From positions 10,024,501 through 10,088,500 of the forward strand of contig NC_037641.1 in the NCBI RefSeq assembly GCF_003254395.2: a stretch of 64,000 bases of DNA, read 5' to 3'. The notes below the pieces were generated by a model. That model was not told the origin of the DNA and did not search any database. It saw only the letters and a program-made list of their open reading frames with translations. Every line of letters begins with the position of its first letter. The stretch's first letter is position 1. Shown piece after piece: positions 1 through 13,145 of the stretch. This stretch comes from Apis mellifera. Lineage: Eukaryota; Arthropoda; Insecta; Hymenoptera; Apidae. The position numbers were made by a program, and so were the translations under genes.

Positions 1-1120
1 TTCGTTGTTAACAGTTGACATTAATTTCATTTACATATTTGTGGAATTAATATTTTATACAGCAGTTAACACGATTTGAATGTTCTGACAATTTTTTTAA
101 TACAAAGTATAGAAGAATGAAATAATAATATTTATAAGTAATCTGATACATAACAAATAATATTTTTTTAAAATAAATATAACTCTTAAGAAAGCAATTC
201 ATCTGTTACTGTTAAGATTTACTGTTTTGTTTTTAACAAATATTTTTCAGTAAAATTTTGTATTAATATTAATAGTTATATATTGCTTTTATTATTCACA
301 ATGATTTCGATCTTAAAATTACATCCAAGTATTTTTAAACATAATTACATAAACAATCTTCTTCAGAAGTTATGTATCTATATAACAGATGAAGTCAATG
401 AAATGCTTTGACATATATAGAATTGCAATGATATATGGTGCTCACTATTTTCCCTGTTCAAAATTGTAATAACAGTATATATATTTAATTGTCACTTATT
501 AAAGAAAAAATTATAAAAAAAATTTATTGATTTTATACATTATTATAAATACATAATTATTTAACTCAATTTAGTTAGATAATATAATTATTTTAATATT
601 GAATTTTAATACAGATCTTTAAATTTAAATTAATTTAAAAAAAACAATTATAATCAAATATCAATTCATTAATTCAAAATAAAATTTCGAAGTCATATGA
701 AATTAAAAGACAGGCTATAGTGAATACCATAAATCTTATGACAATTACAGATCCTGAAAATTCAGAATCTAATTTTAAATTGTAACACAATATTACACAG
801 ACAAGTGAAAATTTATTTATAGATACAGAAAATTGACTACTTATTTCAAAAAATTTCAATATCTTAATTACACAACAAATGATAATATCTTGTAAAACAA
901 ATAGATGTCTTCATGCACTCTTGTACCATATCTTTAAAGTATATTTATACTGAAGATCATCAGATCTATAAAGTTAAAAATATTATTTTATTTACAAATA
1001 ATATTATAATTCTAGAATATAAAAAAATAAGAACGTATTAAATTTGTTTTTAAATAATAATATTTTATAAATCTTATTGTTGAAAATATGAATCAAAATA
1101 TTGAAATTTTAAATACTCAC
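1..1120. other. AT-rich flank, probably holds the last eIF1A exon and 3' UTR
   Basis: No coding frame of interest is visible. The donor at 1120 (GTGAGT on the minus strand) means that eIF1A must have one more exon to the left. From the family it should encode only one or a few residues before the stop, so it cannot be placed reliably by eye in this AT-rich sequence. The rest looks like ordinary AT-rich intron or UTR. Confidence 0.5.
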
Positions 1121-2084
1121 ATTGTCAACATCATCTTCATCATCATCACTAATTTCATCACCAAATTCAATATCTTCATCAAAACCATCCTCCACAAAGG
1201 TGACAGTATCATTAATGCGAACTGAAAATATAAAAAATAAAAATAAAATTTAATTTTCAAAAATATTTAAAAATATAATAATTATAAATATTTGATAATT
1301 TGAATATATACTTTTATTTTTCATTTCAACAATTAAAACATGATTACTTACCAGTTTCTGGGAATTCACCGTATGTTTTCAAATTACGAGCTTCATCTGA
1401 TGTATATTTTAATATAACATCTGCTTTTGCATCCTGATAATCTCGCAAACCAATTAATATTATATCTCCTTGATTAATCCATACTTTTTTTCGTAATTTT
1501 CCACGAATGTGACACAATCTTTTTACACCATCAAAGCACATTGCTTCTAACCTTCCATTACCAAGCATTTTTGTGACTTGTGCATATTCTACATAAAATA
1601 AAAAATATATTATATATATTAAAACTTTTTTAAATTCATGAAATATTATTTTAAAATGCTATTGATATTAATCATGAATAATATTTAATAAATAATAAGA
1701 ATTAAAAGATTTAGATGTCAAAATTTAAAACATCATAAGTATTCTATTAAAATTTTACCTTGTCCATCTTCCTTAAAAACTAATTCTCTTTTTTCAGTTT
1801 CATTTTCGTTTTTTCCCCTTCTCCTATTTTTACCTCCTTTTCCTAAAGAAAAATAAATTTGAAAATTAATATTCTAATTTTCTTTGTAAATAAAAAAAAT
1901 GTTCAATTTTCTATCAAGATATATTTAACAATATCAAAGAAAAATTTGACACTAATAGGTTAAAACAAACTAACCACATTGCACAGAAATTTTACAATTG
2001 TCTAAACATAAATCTATAAAATTTGCAAATACAAAGAAAATACAAAAAAAATATAGTTAATTACAAACCTTTATTTTTCGGCAT
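1121..2084 (-). CDS. eIF1A: Eukaryotic translation initiation factor 1A (eIF1A), four of five coding exons
   Basis: eIF1A binds the ribosomal A site in the 43S pre-initiation complex and supports scanning and start-codon selection in the cytoplasm. Coding exons on the minus strand are 2084-2069 (start, MPKNK), 1842-1759 (basic tail GGKNRRRGKNENETEKREL), 1588-1352 (the OB fold, with MLGNGRLEAMCFDGVKRL, HIRGKLRKKVWI, IILIGLRDYQDAKADVILKY) and 1221-1121 (acidic tail RINDTVTFVEDGFDEDIEFGD). All junctions obey GT-AG and the exons join in one frame. They total 438 bases, or 146 codons, against about 144-148 residues in animal homologues. The C-terminal acidic tail needed for scanning is retained. 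The donor at 1120 shows that a short final exon lies further left, so the 3' end given here is partial. Identity is secure from the near-invariant OB-fold sequence. Confidence 0.95.
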
Positions 2085-2456
2085 GTTGATTTAATAAAAA
2101 GTGCTTATTCAGTAAATATATAATAAATTTAAACAATAAGAAAGATCAAGATACTCAATGTTCTGGTTTTGCACCACTAAACACCTCATGGGAAAGACAT
2201 GGACTACTCAAAAATGTCAAATATATGAAACTCAAAACAATTTTTTTCATTTATAATTTAAATGAATAAATTTTTTATTATAAAAATTACTTCCAAAATT
2301 TTTACAATATTTTGATTATGACATGAAATCCGAAGTTCATTAAAATTTAGATATTTCATTGACTAATTTATACTTCGTTGTGGTCACGCGGCAAGAACAA
2401 GTATAGATAAAGAAAGAAAATAGTGGAAAGACAAAGATAGGGTAAAAATTCGAGTG

Positions 2457-2468
2457 TCAGCGCCATCT
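2457..2468 (+). promoter_or_regulatory. CTCF/YY1-like motif, copy 1
   Basis: TCAGCGCCATCT reads AGATGGCGCTGA on the minus strand. This resembles the core of insect CTCF sites (AGRTGGCGC) and also contains the ATGGCGC similar to YY1/Pho sites. It stands out in surroundings of more than 80% AT. It lies about 370 bases upstream of the eIF1A start codon. Binding by either protein is inference. Confidence 0.4.
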
Positions 2469-2901
2469 TATATATATAAAATAAAACAGTAATTACTAAA
2501 AATTCTATTAAAATTAAAAAACTTAAAAAATTTACATTATAATATCATAAAAATATAAAAAATAATAACATTATTATAAATAACAATTTAATAAATCCTA
2601 AATCAAAAAAGCTAAATAGTTTAAACACCAAAAACATTAATTTTGTAAATTAAAGTTATATAATTATAAATATTTTAACTAAATTTATCTAAATTTCAAA
2701 AAAATTTATTAAAAATAATAAATATCGATAACTCCCAAAATTATCATTTTATGGTATTTAAACTATTTTTTGATAAATTTATTATATCTACAATCATCAT
2801 TTTATCAAAAATTACAATATCTTCATTAATTTAAATACCATAAATGAAACTAAAAATATATAAATAAGAAAATCAAATAGCAAAAGAATAAAAATTGACA
2901 T

Positions 2902-2913
2902 TCAGCGCCATCT
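2902..2913 (+). promoter_or_regulatory. CTCF/YY1-like motif, copy 2
   Basis: This is an exact second copy of the 12-mer TCAGCGCCATCT in the same orientation, 445 bases from the first. Immediate flanks (AAATTGACAT before, CTCAAATATG after) differ from those of copy 1, so the match looks confined to the motif rather than being part of a longer duplication. Confidence 0.4.
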
Positions 2914-3644
2914 CTCAAATATGAAAGATATTTTCTTAAGAATATTCACTATTCAAAAATGATTAATGATTATAGTTAATATCGCATTTATCCACATCTC
3001 CATTCTATGATTGATATTATGTACATTACACGAATATTATATTTTGTTATAATAATAAATTGAAATTTTGAGATTCAAACGCGAGATCAAAATTAATTTT
3101 TTTATATATCGATATATTTTCATGTATTTTTTATATATATAAATTAGATTTAAGAAATTTATATTATTTTTGTATAATTTTCTATATATATTTTTGAAGT
3201 AATAACTCGAAGGATTGAAATCATAAAAAAATAAAAAGTATAACAAATATGTCAAATTCCATAATTAATATTAAATAAAATGAATAATATTCAGTTATAA
3301 TAATATAACATTAATGTACAATTAATTATTTTCTAAATTAATATTTAAATTTTTCGATTTTCATAATTCAAGTTTGAATATTTTACAAAATAATATTAAT
3401 AAATATTACAAAATGTAACAAATCATTGTAATAATATATATTTTATTTTTATCATATTAATATAGTAATAATATAATCTATTTTTTACTATATTAAAAAA
3501 ATAATAAAAAAACATTAAAATAAAATAAATTTTTTAATTTATATATATATAGAAATTAAATCAGGGGAGATGGCATAATTAAAAAGTTTCAATAATTTAC
3601 TATTTTAAATAATTATTTTATTTTATCATTTAACAATGATATTG

Positions 3645-3750
3645 TATATGTGTGTATATATACATATATATATATACAACAATATACATTTATATATATG
3701 TATGAATATACATTTATACATATGTATGTACATACATATGTATATTTTGG
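3645..3750. repeat. Imperfect TA/CATA simple repeat
   Basis: The stretch alternates TATATA, CATATA and TACATA words, with internal near-palindromes such as CATACATATGTATG. It is low-complexity sequence in an AT-rich intergenic gap, and the small open frame across it is a by-product. Confidence 0.7.
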
Positions 3751-4866
3751 TATGCTGTATTTATCGAGGTACTTGTTATTATAATGACGATAATACTGTA
3801 GCTACTGATATATTTTTAAATTGTTACGCTTTCAATGATTTTACTATGTATATCATACACTGTTATACAATATTAATTATATATTGAATTTTCAAAATCT
3901 AAATTTATCAAATATTTTGAATCCTTTATAATCCAGTGTATATTTATTCGACCGTCCTAAAAAAAAAAAATACATATTACAAAATTATTTTTTTTATTAC
4001 AAAAATTATTAAAACAAAACAAAACAAAAAAAAAATATTTAAAAATACATTATTAGTATAGCCAACACTTTACAGTAATAATACTTACATTATATACATA
4101 ACAAATTTAAAGGATTATTTTTTACACTCAAAAATGGAGAGAAGAAAAGAACTGAATGTTTTCTCTGAAAGTATTTCTATATGATCAAATAATTCTATAG
4201 AATTTTTCACTAAAAAATTTTTTGCTAGTCAGATTATTGAGAATTTGATTAATTGTAAAATAATTTAATTCGATTGTTTGTAAAATAATTTAAAACATTT
4301 TAAAATTTCAATAATAAAATAGTACTATTTAAATCAAATTATTAATTATATAATTTTTTTTTCAAATATCAATTTAAATACAATATTTTAATACAATAAA
4401 AATATTTTTAGCAAATGTTTAATAATTTAATTTTTTTTAACAAATATATCTCAATAACTTTTATAATTTATTATAAAATTTTTATAATAATATATATAAT
4501 AAATATTAATTATAATATTCAAAATAATTATAATAAATTATAATTAAAATTATTCAATAATTTTTCTATTTTATTAAGAAAATAAAATATTTTTATACTA
4601 ATTAAAAATAAATAACCATATCTTGTGAGAAGAATTTTATTTTTATAAAAAATAAATGTGCAATAACAAAAAAAGCACAAACAACACAAAAACTTATTAA
4701 CAAAATCAAATATATAAAAGTTAATTGCAATTAAACATAAATTATTTTCTATCATTTCACTAACATTTATATTATTCACTAACACAATAAATTTTATAAA
4801 GCAAAAGATAGCAAGTCAACAAACAATGTTAATGCAGCAACAATAACATGCAGGGGTTATAATATA

Positions 4867-6678
4867 TTATATATTCATATATTCATAGCTATCTGTATCG
4901 CTAGTAGCTCGTACAGAAGCAGTTTGCTCTTCAGGAATTTCAATATCTACATACACAATACGAAGTGAGTTCGTAAATCCGGCGCCTTTTCTCCATCCAG
5001 TGACTACTATAACTGCATCTCCAGGTTTAATGAAACCTTGATTTTTGCCAAATTTCATACCAAACTGAACACGTACATCAACATCTTTTACCCAATCAGC
5101 TAATCGTGGTTCTATATATAAAAAACAAATAAATTATAATTTCTTATATATTATGCATTATTATTATATGCATAATAATATATATACTATATTTATTAAA
5201 CATTTATTTGAAATGAAAAATATAACTATATCTATTTAATTAAAAATTAATTAAAATATCTAAATATTTAAATTTTAATTTAATTTTTTTAAATCTATAT
5301 TTTATTACATATAATGTAATTTTAATAATTTTTACTACCTTCAAAGTGAAGTGGCAAAATCCCACGATAAAGATGTGATTGTCGTGCAGTCTGGGAGTGT
5401 CTAGTAACTGTAATAATTGGGCAACGTGGTCTGTATTTAGAAATTAAATACGCGGAATGGCCGGTAGTTGTAATTACTATAATAGCACTAGCTAAACATT
5501 TCACAGATGCTTCTACAACAGCAATCGCTACGGCATGTGTAGCATCAATTGGAGGTATTGCTTTCATTGAAAGCTCGTGAAATAATTGTGTTTGCCAGAT
5601 TGCAGACTCTGCTTCTTTACAAATATTAGCCATTGTGAGTACACATTCCAATGGATAATCTCCTTTAGCAGTTTCTCCTTAATATGTTAAAATAAATAAT
5701 AATTATTATATTCACATATAAACATTAATATATAAAAAAATTCATATTTTTCATTCACATCGTTGTTGTTTACATATTTTTTACTATTAATTAATAATAT
5801 AGTAATTAATTTATCATTACCTGATAACATAACACAATCTGCTCCATCAAGAATAGCATTAGCTACATCAGATGATTCAGCTCTGGTTGCACGTGGTTTT
5901 TTCACCATAGATTCAAGCATTTGTGTAGCACAAATTATTGGTTTTCCAACTTTATTACATTTGCTAATAGCAGATTTTTGAGCTAAGAATACTTTCTCTG
6001 GTGGTATTTCAATACCAAGATCACCACGTGCTACCATAATACCATCAGAAGCATCAATAATTTCATCAATATTTACTACGCCCTGATGATTTTCAATTTT
6101 AGATATTACTTTAATATTTTTTCCTTTTTCACCAAGAATTGTTCGAATTTCTGTCAAAGCGTGTGCATCTCGTATAAACGAGGCAAAAATCATATCAACT
6201 TCATGTTCAACACCGAATATTAAATCAGACTTATCTTTTTCAGAAACAGCAGGTAAATCTACAGGAGTACCTGGTAGATTGACACCTTTACGAGAACCCA
6301 ACATCCCACCATTTTCAACAACAGTTACAACTAATTCAGGATCTGAAACACATAAAACATAGAAAAGACTAACTGTTAAGTAAAACTTTTTATAAATAAT
6401 ATTTAATTAATATTTAATCAATTCAAACTTTAATAAAATTTAATAAATATATTTTTTCAGTTTTAAGAAGAATATAAAGGCTAATACATACGGATGGCAG
6501 TAACTTTAAGGGAAATTAAACCATCATCGACAAAAACGCGACTATTAGGCTTCAAAACTTTAGTAATATTCTCATAATCAACATAAACAATACTTGAAGT
6601 GCCTTTTTCTGCATATGCTTTATCAGTAGACAATTTAAAAAGTTGATCTTTTTTTAATTCGACTTCAGCAGCTCCACC

Positions 6679-6716
<38 letters not shown>

Positions 6717-8905
6717 ATAATAAATATTGCATATTAATTATATAATATATTTATATATAAAAAAAAATAAAAAATTAAAAATAGAATTAAATTACATACA
6801 CCTTCTAAAAGTCCAGTACGGATTTCAGGACCTTTAGTATCAAGAGCAATTCCTACAGGAATGCTTAATCCAGCTTTAGAGGAAACGTTTTTCTGTGCTT
6901 GTCGCACATTAGCAATAGTCTCAGCATGATATTCATGAGTTCCGTGCGAGAAATTTAATCTAGCAATGTTCATACCCGTATCGATCATTTTTTCAAGCAT
7001 ATCAATAGATCTTGAAGCTGGTCCAATTGTACAAATAATCCCTGAAAGACGGACAGCTCCTATAGGAGCATCGATATCCAGAGCACACACATGATCTAGT
7101 TGGGTTTGAGCATATAATGCATGAGAGATCGTTTTTCCGGAAACCATCTAGAAATAAAATGCATGATGATGAAATTATATTTTACACATAGAAGTTATTT
7201 CACAATTGTTAGAAACAAATGAAACACATTCGACGTTTCAAAAAATATTATTTTATATAATATTTAAATAAATGCAATATAATATTTAAATCATATGCAA
7301 AATAATTTAAAAAGCGTAATATTATTTCTTAAATGACAAATGACAAACAAAATTTAATATACAGGATGACTTTAACACTTTACATATAATTAGCTAACAT
7401 TTAATAATTAGTTAAAATTGAATGTTCAAATGATATTCTGTATAAATTTAATTTTTAGTAGAGTTGCAAAAATACATAAAATTGTGAAAAAAAAATTGTT
7501 TAATATCGAAAAATATTTTTCGATATTTTTATTAATACAAAAAGCTGGTTAGAATAATGAAGCAAGTAACAAAAATATTTTACAAAATATTTTAGATTGG
7601 ATAGACTAATTCTAGTTCTATATATATCTTTATGATACTAATTATTAATCTATATTCTATAGAAATGCATTAATATGAGAATAAAAAATGAAATAAATTT
7701 ACATGCATATAAATGATCATAAATTTTTAATTTTAGATCACAAAATAAATTAATAAATTGACTGATTATTTGCTTTAAGAAAATAAATAAAAAAATTATA
7801 CAACAAAAAAATTTCTAATAATCTATAATTCATGTCAAATAATAAATTTAATATGAAATTATATAAAAAAAATTAAAATATAGTTTTTTCATGAATCGAA
7901 CATAAAGATCATTAGTTAGTTTTAAAAATATAACTTTACAAATACATATACAAATACATACTTATTCCGGAAATCTATAACTGAAAGATCATAAAAAAGA
8001 GATCAATAGTTCAAGCGCTAAACGTAATCGTTTTTTCAAATTCTTCTTATATCACATTATATAAATATGAATTGATAATTTGACACATTTAATAATCCGA
8101 ATTATTATAATTCTGATGATAAAATATTACGATTGATAGAATTTAAAAAGAAATAATATATATTATATTACTTATATTGTAAATTAATAATTGGTTGTTA
8201 ATATTGTAAATTAGAAAATTTAATAGCAATTATTAAATTTTGCAAATTTATGTTTGTTAATTTATATTGTTTTTTTATTTTTTCAATTCTATTAAAGATA
8301 TTAAGAAGAATTTGTCTATGATTATACAATTATCATACATCCATTTTGATAAATAATGATTCATATTGTGCTATTTCAGATTACTTGTTACTTTAATAAC
8401 ATAATTTCATAAACAAATGTAAAACAATATTAGTAAGAATACATTGATCAATCGACAATAATGTGAATAACATAATTAAGTAATAATAATTAAACTGTAA
8501 TTTATATTATCAGTATCTACGAACCATATCTACAAATTAATATTTATTACAAAACGAATCATTAATAGAATAATTTTTTAAATACTCTTCACATTTAAAA
8601 GATAAATGAAATATTGGAACAAAACTTGAAATTTAAATATAACATGCTTATCTACTATATTTTACATGCTTTATTTTATATTATAATTCTTGAACCAGAA
8701 ATATATAAATTTTTTCAATTGGTTCATAATATCATCTATCATCCGGCTTTTTTTTTTGTACAACGACCTAATGTAATCAAACAATGATGCACGTGCAATA
8801 AAAAATGAAAAATTAAGGGGAAAAAGGTGCAGCAACACACAGCAAAACTATTGCAAAATAACTTGTCTTTTAAAATACCTTATCATAGACGGTAACCCAT
8901 ACCAT
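4867..8905 (-). CDS. PyK: Pyruvate kinase, six coding exons
   Basis: Pyruvate kinase makes pyruvate and ATP from phosphoenolpyruvate and ADP, the last step of glycolysis, in the cytosol. Coding exons on the minus strand are 8905-8879 (MVWVTVYDK), 7147-6800, 6678-6492, 6342-5821, 5677-5339 and 5111-4867. They sum to 1668 bases, or 555 residues, in one frame with GT-AG borders. Visible marks are MNIARLNFSHGTHEYH, ALDTKGPEIRTG, VDDGLISLKV, the catalytic-lysine signature VISKIENHQGV, ARGDLGIEIPPEKVFLAQK, ATQMLESM, CVMLSG|GETAKGDYPLE across a junction, and the allosteric-domain end TGWRKGAGFTN. The protein runs about 25 residues past the usual animal C terminus, ending in an acidic tail SDTDSYEYMNI. 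The start at 8905 is chosen because ATGG has a good context and its exon splices in frame to ATGGTT at 7147, which could itself be an alternative start. The frame is open upstream to 9127, but that part looks like 5' UTR. Confidence 0.95.
6681..6710 (-). repeat. A30 homopolymer acting as the polypyrimidine tract of a pyruvate kinase intron
   Basis: Thirty consecutive A on the plus strand lie directly beside the acceptor of pyruvate kinase coding exon 3. On the transcript this is U30 followed by AG and the exon (GGTGGAGCT). The acceptor position is fixed by the EGGGAAEVELKK junction. Length variation here would change a functional splice signal. Confidence 0.85.
7148..8878 (-). other. First large intron of pyruvate kinase
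   Basis: It has acceptor TTTCTAG at 7148 and donor AAG|GTATTT at 8879/8878. It is very AT-rich throughout. I see no exon, hairpin or repeat unit that stands out from the background. Confidence 0.7.
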
Positions 8906-9464
8906 TTTGGCAGGCTGCACAAATAAAGAGACTGGAATTAGTTGTAGTACGGCATTGATGATACCGCAACTATGATTGACTGCATTCTTCGATACAAAAG
9001 ATGTAAACTGTTTATCGGGCAAGTGATAGGAATATCGCGATGATCGAAAATTCATGATAATATTGAAAATATTCAATGGACGTAGTAGACGATGGCAGTG
9101 GCGTGCACAAATTTCAAATGCTGGCATTCTAATTAATTTGTTTAAAGAAATTACATATTAGATATTATACATAAATTATATCTTATATTATATTAGAAGG
9201 ATTTTTTTATTTTTTATCAAATTTTGTTAATGTAAAAATAATAAAACATATTTATGAAGATAGAATGTTATAGATTTTATAAAATTTTAATACAATATTC
9301 GAAATTAATTTTTATATAGACTATTTAAAATACAATATATTTATGATTCATATGATGAATATAAATATAAATATAAATATATTATAATAATAAAGAAATA
9401 AAGATAAAAATATAATCAAGTATACAATATATTACAAAATATTTTATCATTATTATATAATTTG

Positions 9465-9660
9465 CTTATATTTTATCAATATCGTAATTTTAAATACCAA
9501 ATAAAAATTAATTTATAATTAAAAAATAAATTGATGTAAATAAAATAAATAATATATTAATGAAAAAATATAATTTATTTATATTTTATCAATATTGTAA
9601 TTTTAAATTACAATATAAAAAAAATTAATTTATAATCAAATAATAAATTAATAATAAATT
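9465..9660. repeat. Diverged AT-rich tandem duplication
   Basis: Two copies of a unit of about 110-120 bases share TATATTTTATCAATAT, GTAATTTTAAAT and AAATTAATTTATAAT in the same order. The sequence is AT-rich, so some similarity is compositional, but the shared order of several words supports duplication. Confidence 0.55.
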
Positions 9661-11724
9661 AATATAAATAAGAATAAAACATTATTAACCTGAAAAATCA
9701 GCGTATAAAAATGTACAAAATGTATATATATCCAAAATTCATGTAAAAAATTTACAAAATGTATTGTAAATTTACAAAATATATGTATTATAAATCTGCA
9801 CTGGTTACCGCCATCGTCTGATGATATTTAAACTTTAATTGAATTTAAATGAAATATTTTAAATTATGAGATATCATATGTCATCTATCATTGTCAAATT
9901 TAAATATTTTATTAAATTTTATTATCCACAAAATTAAAATATATAAATTATGAAGATAGTAACAAAATGAAAACTATTGCCTTCATATGTTTTTATATAA
10001 ATTATAACTTGAGCAAGAATTCAATTTGGATAATTCTTGTAGAATAATCTGAATATAATTAAAACCATGAATCCGTATTGTTCGAGGATCATGTTAAATA
10101 AATTTTTTATAAATTCCTATAAATGATAAAACATCAATGAAATATATTTTTTTAAATATTAAATAATTCAAGAAGAAATATAATTTTAAAAATAATTTTA
10201 TAGAATATTAAAAAATGGTTAATCGTTATATCATATATAAAAATATTTTTTTCTATTTTAATAAAATATAAATATATTATTAAATATATAAATTCTGAAA
10301 TAATTCTTAAGAGAGGTATATCTGATCAATTCTTATCAATGAAATTAGATTTAATTTAAAATAATAGGATTAATATATGTGAAATGATAAAATCATCACG
10401 TTGTATATACATGTTACAAATATATTGTACATGTGGCATAATAATTTTATAAAGATAATACCATTCTTTTAACAAATTCCGAGTTTAACTGAAACGATAC
10501 GAACTATTATACAATTATATATTATACAATCATGACGTAAAACATCGTATAATATTATGATTTATTAAATATTATTATATATTTTATGCATTATTTTTTC
10601 TTTTTCGAACAGAAAAAATTTTAAAATATATCGTATCATAATCTTTATCGAGAGGTTATCGAGCATCACTGTAATATTAGTTATAATCTAGAAATTTAAT
10701 GATATTTCATGTTTAATATTATTTTGATATATGTAATATATAAAAAAACAAAGTATTAACAGTTCAAAAAATAAATTAATGTTACATAATTTTATTATAT
10801 CACCAAATTTTTTTCATTAAAAAAATGATTTTTAAAATATTATATTGATATATTTTTTATTATAGTTTTTCTAAAATGAACTTGTACGAGATAATTTAAC
10901 ATTAGATCATTTTACATTTCTTAATATCATTTTTTCTTAAATACAAAAATTAATGAATTAAAAATGAACATTTTTAATTCATTATTATAAATTTATAATA
11001 AAATATATAATTTTTTAAGTAAAATAAAATTTCAATTTTTTATCTCGATAATTAATATTTATATTATTACATTATTGTTATTACTCTTAGAAATGAAATA
11101 AATGCTTAAATAATCATTTTTTATATATCTTATATATAATCCAATGTATTATTATATTTCAGATAATAAATAAAAGAGTAATAATAAAAATAATAAAAGT
11201 AGTAATAAATAAAAAAATAAAAATATTAATTATTATTTGTATTAATCTATCTATTATACTTTTATTAATTTATAAAAATAAAAATAATTTGAATTAATAT
11301 TATATAAAATCAAAAATTTATTGTATAACTCATATATGAATTTTTATATTATAATGATATGAAATATGAAATATTGATGAAATGAAATATTTTTATATAT
11401 CAATATGTGTATATGTATATGTATATAGCATATATTAATTTATAAAAAATAAAATTATAGTTTAATTTTGTTTTTGTAATCATAATATATAAATATTTGA
11501 GAAATAATAGATATACATAAAAAAACAATAATGAATTTCATAATGTGTTAAATATAAATTATAACAATTTTATGAATATGTATTAAAATGCATAATTATA
11601 AAATAAAATCATTCTAAATGTATTCCAAAATTATTTTATGTACAAATATAATATTTTATATTTGTATTAAGAAATATGAAATTTAAAATTTCATATTCGT
11701 TAAAAAAATATATATAGTCATAAA

Positions 11725-11730
<6 letters not shown>

Positions 11731-11769
<39 letters not shown>
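11731..11769. repeat. (TA)19 microsatellite
   Basis: An uninterrupted alternating TA run of about 38 bases. Confidence 0.95.
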
Positions 11770-11773
<4 letters not shown>

Positions 11774-12299
11774 TTATAAAAATTGTATAATAAAAATGTA
11801 TAATAAATAAATACGGTAAAAAAAAAAATATACTCAAATTGGCCAATATTATTTTAAACCATATTTAAAATAAATATAAAATAAAATATAACGACATAAA
11901 ATAAGTATTAAAGAAGTATTAAAGAAGATAGAAAAGATTTAAAATCATTGTTCAATCTTATTTAATTTTTAGAAAACAATTTAAAACACGCATATTATTT
12001 CAAGGTCAAAACGATACTCGTTTTACATATATTTCTTACATTTCTTATGCATTCATGAATAAAACGGTTTCATGTTATAATGTATATATATAATTAAAAT
12101 TCAAATGAAATTCCGTTTAAACAAAAAAATGTTGAAATTTCTATAGTTACGATAATGAAAAATTTTCAGAATTATAAAATTCTTATAAGATTATAATCAT
12201 TAAAAGAATAATAGCATGATTTTATATATTATTTTTACCATATTATATAGTTTATTTTAACTATTACCTTTTTAAAATTCTTGAAATTAAAATCAAATT

Positions 12300-12475
12300 T
12301 AATGAGAAGTAAGTCAACGAATAGAGCAGACACTGAAATTCTCAAACTTATACGTTCACACTTCAACAGAAACTGAGGTTTTAAGGACATGAAAGGTCAC
12401 TACTTTCTAATGCGCTTGAACCTTTTGGCTAGTTTTCAACGCAAAACAGATAGTATTCTATTACCAACTTTTATT
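12300..12475 (-). promoter_or_regulatory. Candidate promoter or 5' noncoding exon block in the divergent gap
   Basis: This block has clearly lower AT content than several kilobases on either side, which suggests constraint. On the minus strand it holds two initiator-like words, CTCAGTTTC and TTTCAGTGTC, and a possible donor GTATAAG between them. It lies about 3.4 kb upstream of the first pyruvate kinase coding exon, where a remote noncoding first exon would be expected in an insect gene. I could not fix a start site, and it could equally serve the plus-strand gene. Confidence 0.3.
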
Positions 12476-13145
12476 TTAAAAATTAAATTAAAGATCGATT
12501 GAAATAAATTTAAATTATTATTATACAATTATTTTAAATAAAATACAATATTGTTAAATAAAAATGAAAAAGAATATTAAATACAATTTATTTTTAGCAA
12601 TACATCAATTATATTATTTATTTAAAATAATTGAAATAACTAAAAGAAAAAGAACTAGAATAAGACTGCTACATAATGAATAATATTACAGGAATATTTT
12701 TTTATAATATGAATGTAAATTAATCAAAATATATAAAATATTTTTTACAAAATGAATTTTTGTTAACTAATGTAGAAAACTTTAATGAAATATGTCAATT
12801 TTCAATAATTTGTATAATAATTAAACGCTCTCTATTTAGAATATTTTCTGTTTTTAATTTTTATTATTTCGACTTTTTTGTTCATTTTTGTTATTTTGAT
12901 TTTTTTTTTTATTAGAATATAGGATATTAGGATTTATATTTTATATATATATACAAATAATTTACATATCGATAACTTAATATATATGTTATTTATATAA
13001 TAGTAAATACAATAGATATTATCCTTAAATATCTTGTAACTAAATAATTTAAATGTTGAATACACTAAATAAAGTACTTAGTTTATCATGTTATTTAATA
13101 TTTTTTTATTTTTCATAATTTTTGTTAAAACTATCGGTATATACT

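Larger units (their letters stand above)
2085..4866. other. Intergenic gap between eIF1A promoter and pyruvate kinase 3' end
   Basis: No coding exon is seen. The first few hundred bases should contain the eIF1A 5' UTR and promoter. Two copies of TCAGCGCCATCT lie at 2457 and 2902 and are listed separately. A CATA/TA-rich simple tract lies at about 3645-3750. The rest is AT-rich sequence with no recognisable structure; the right-hand end must include the 3' UTR of pyruvate kinase. Short open frames here are AT-rich chance frames. Confidence 0.6.
8906..13145. other. Divergent intergenic region between pyruvate kinase and the 907-residue gene
   Basis: It contains the pyruvate kinase 5' UTR (the coding exon is open back to 9127), an approximate 115-base duplication at about 9465-9660, a (TA)n tract at 11,731-11,769 and a less AT-rich block at about 12,300-12,475. 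Start sites of both genes must lie here or in noncoding exons. No coding exon is visible. Confidence 0.6.

Noticed and set aside
674..859. 61-codon minus-strand frame left of eIF1A
   Set aside because: AT-rich Phe/Ile/Ser composition, no splice connection to eIF1A that gives the expected C terminus.
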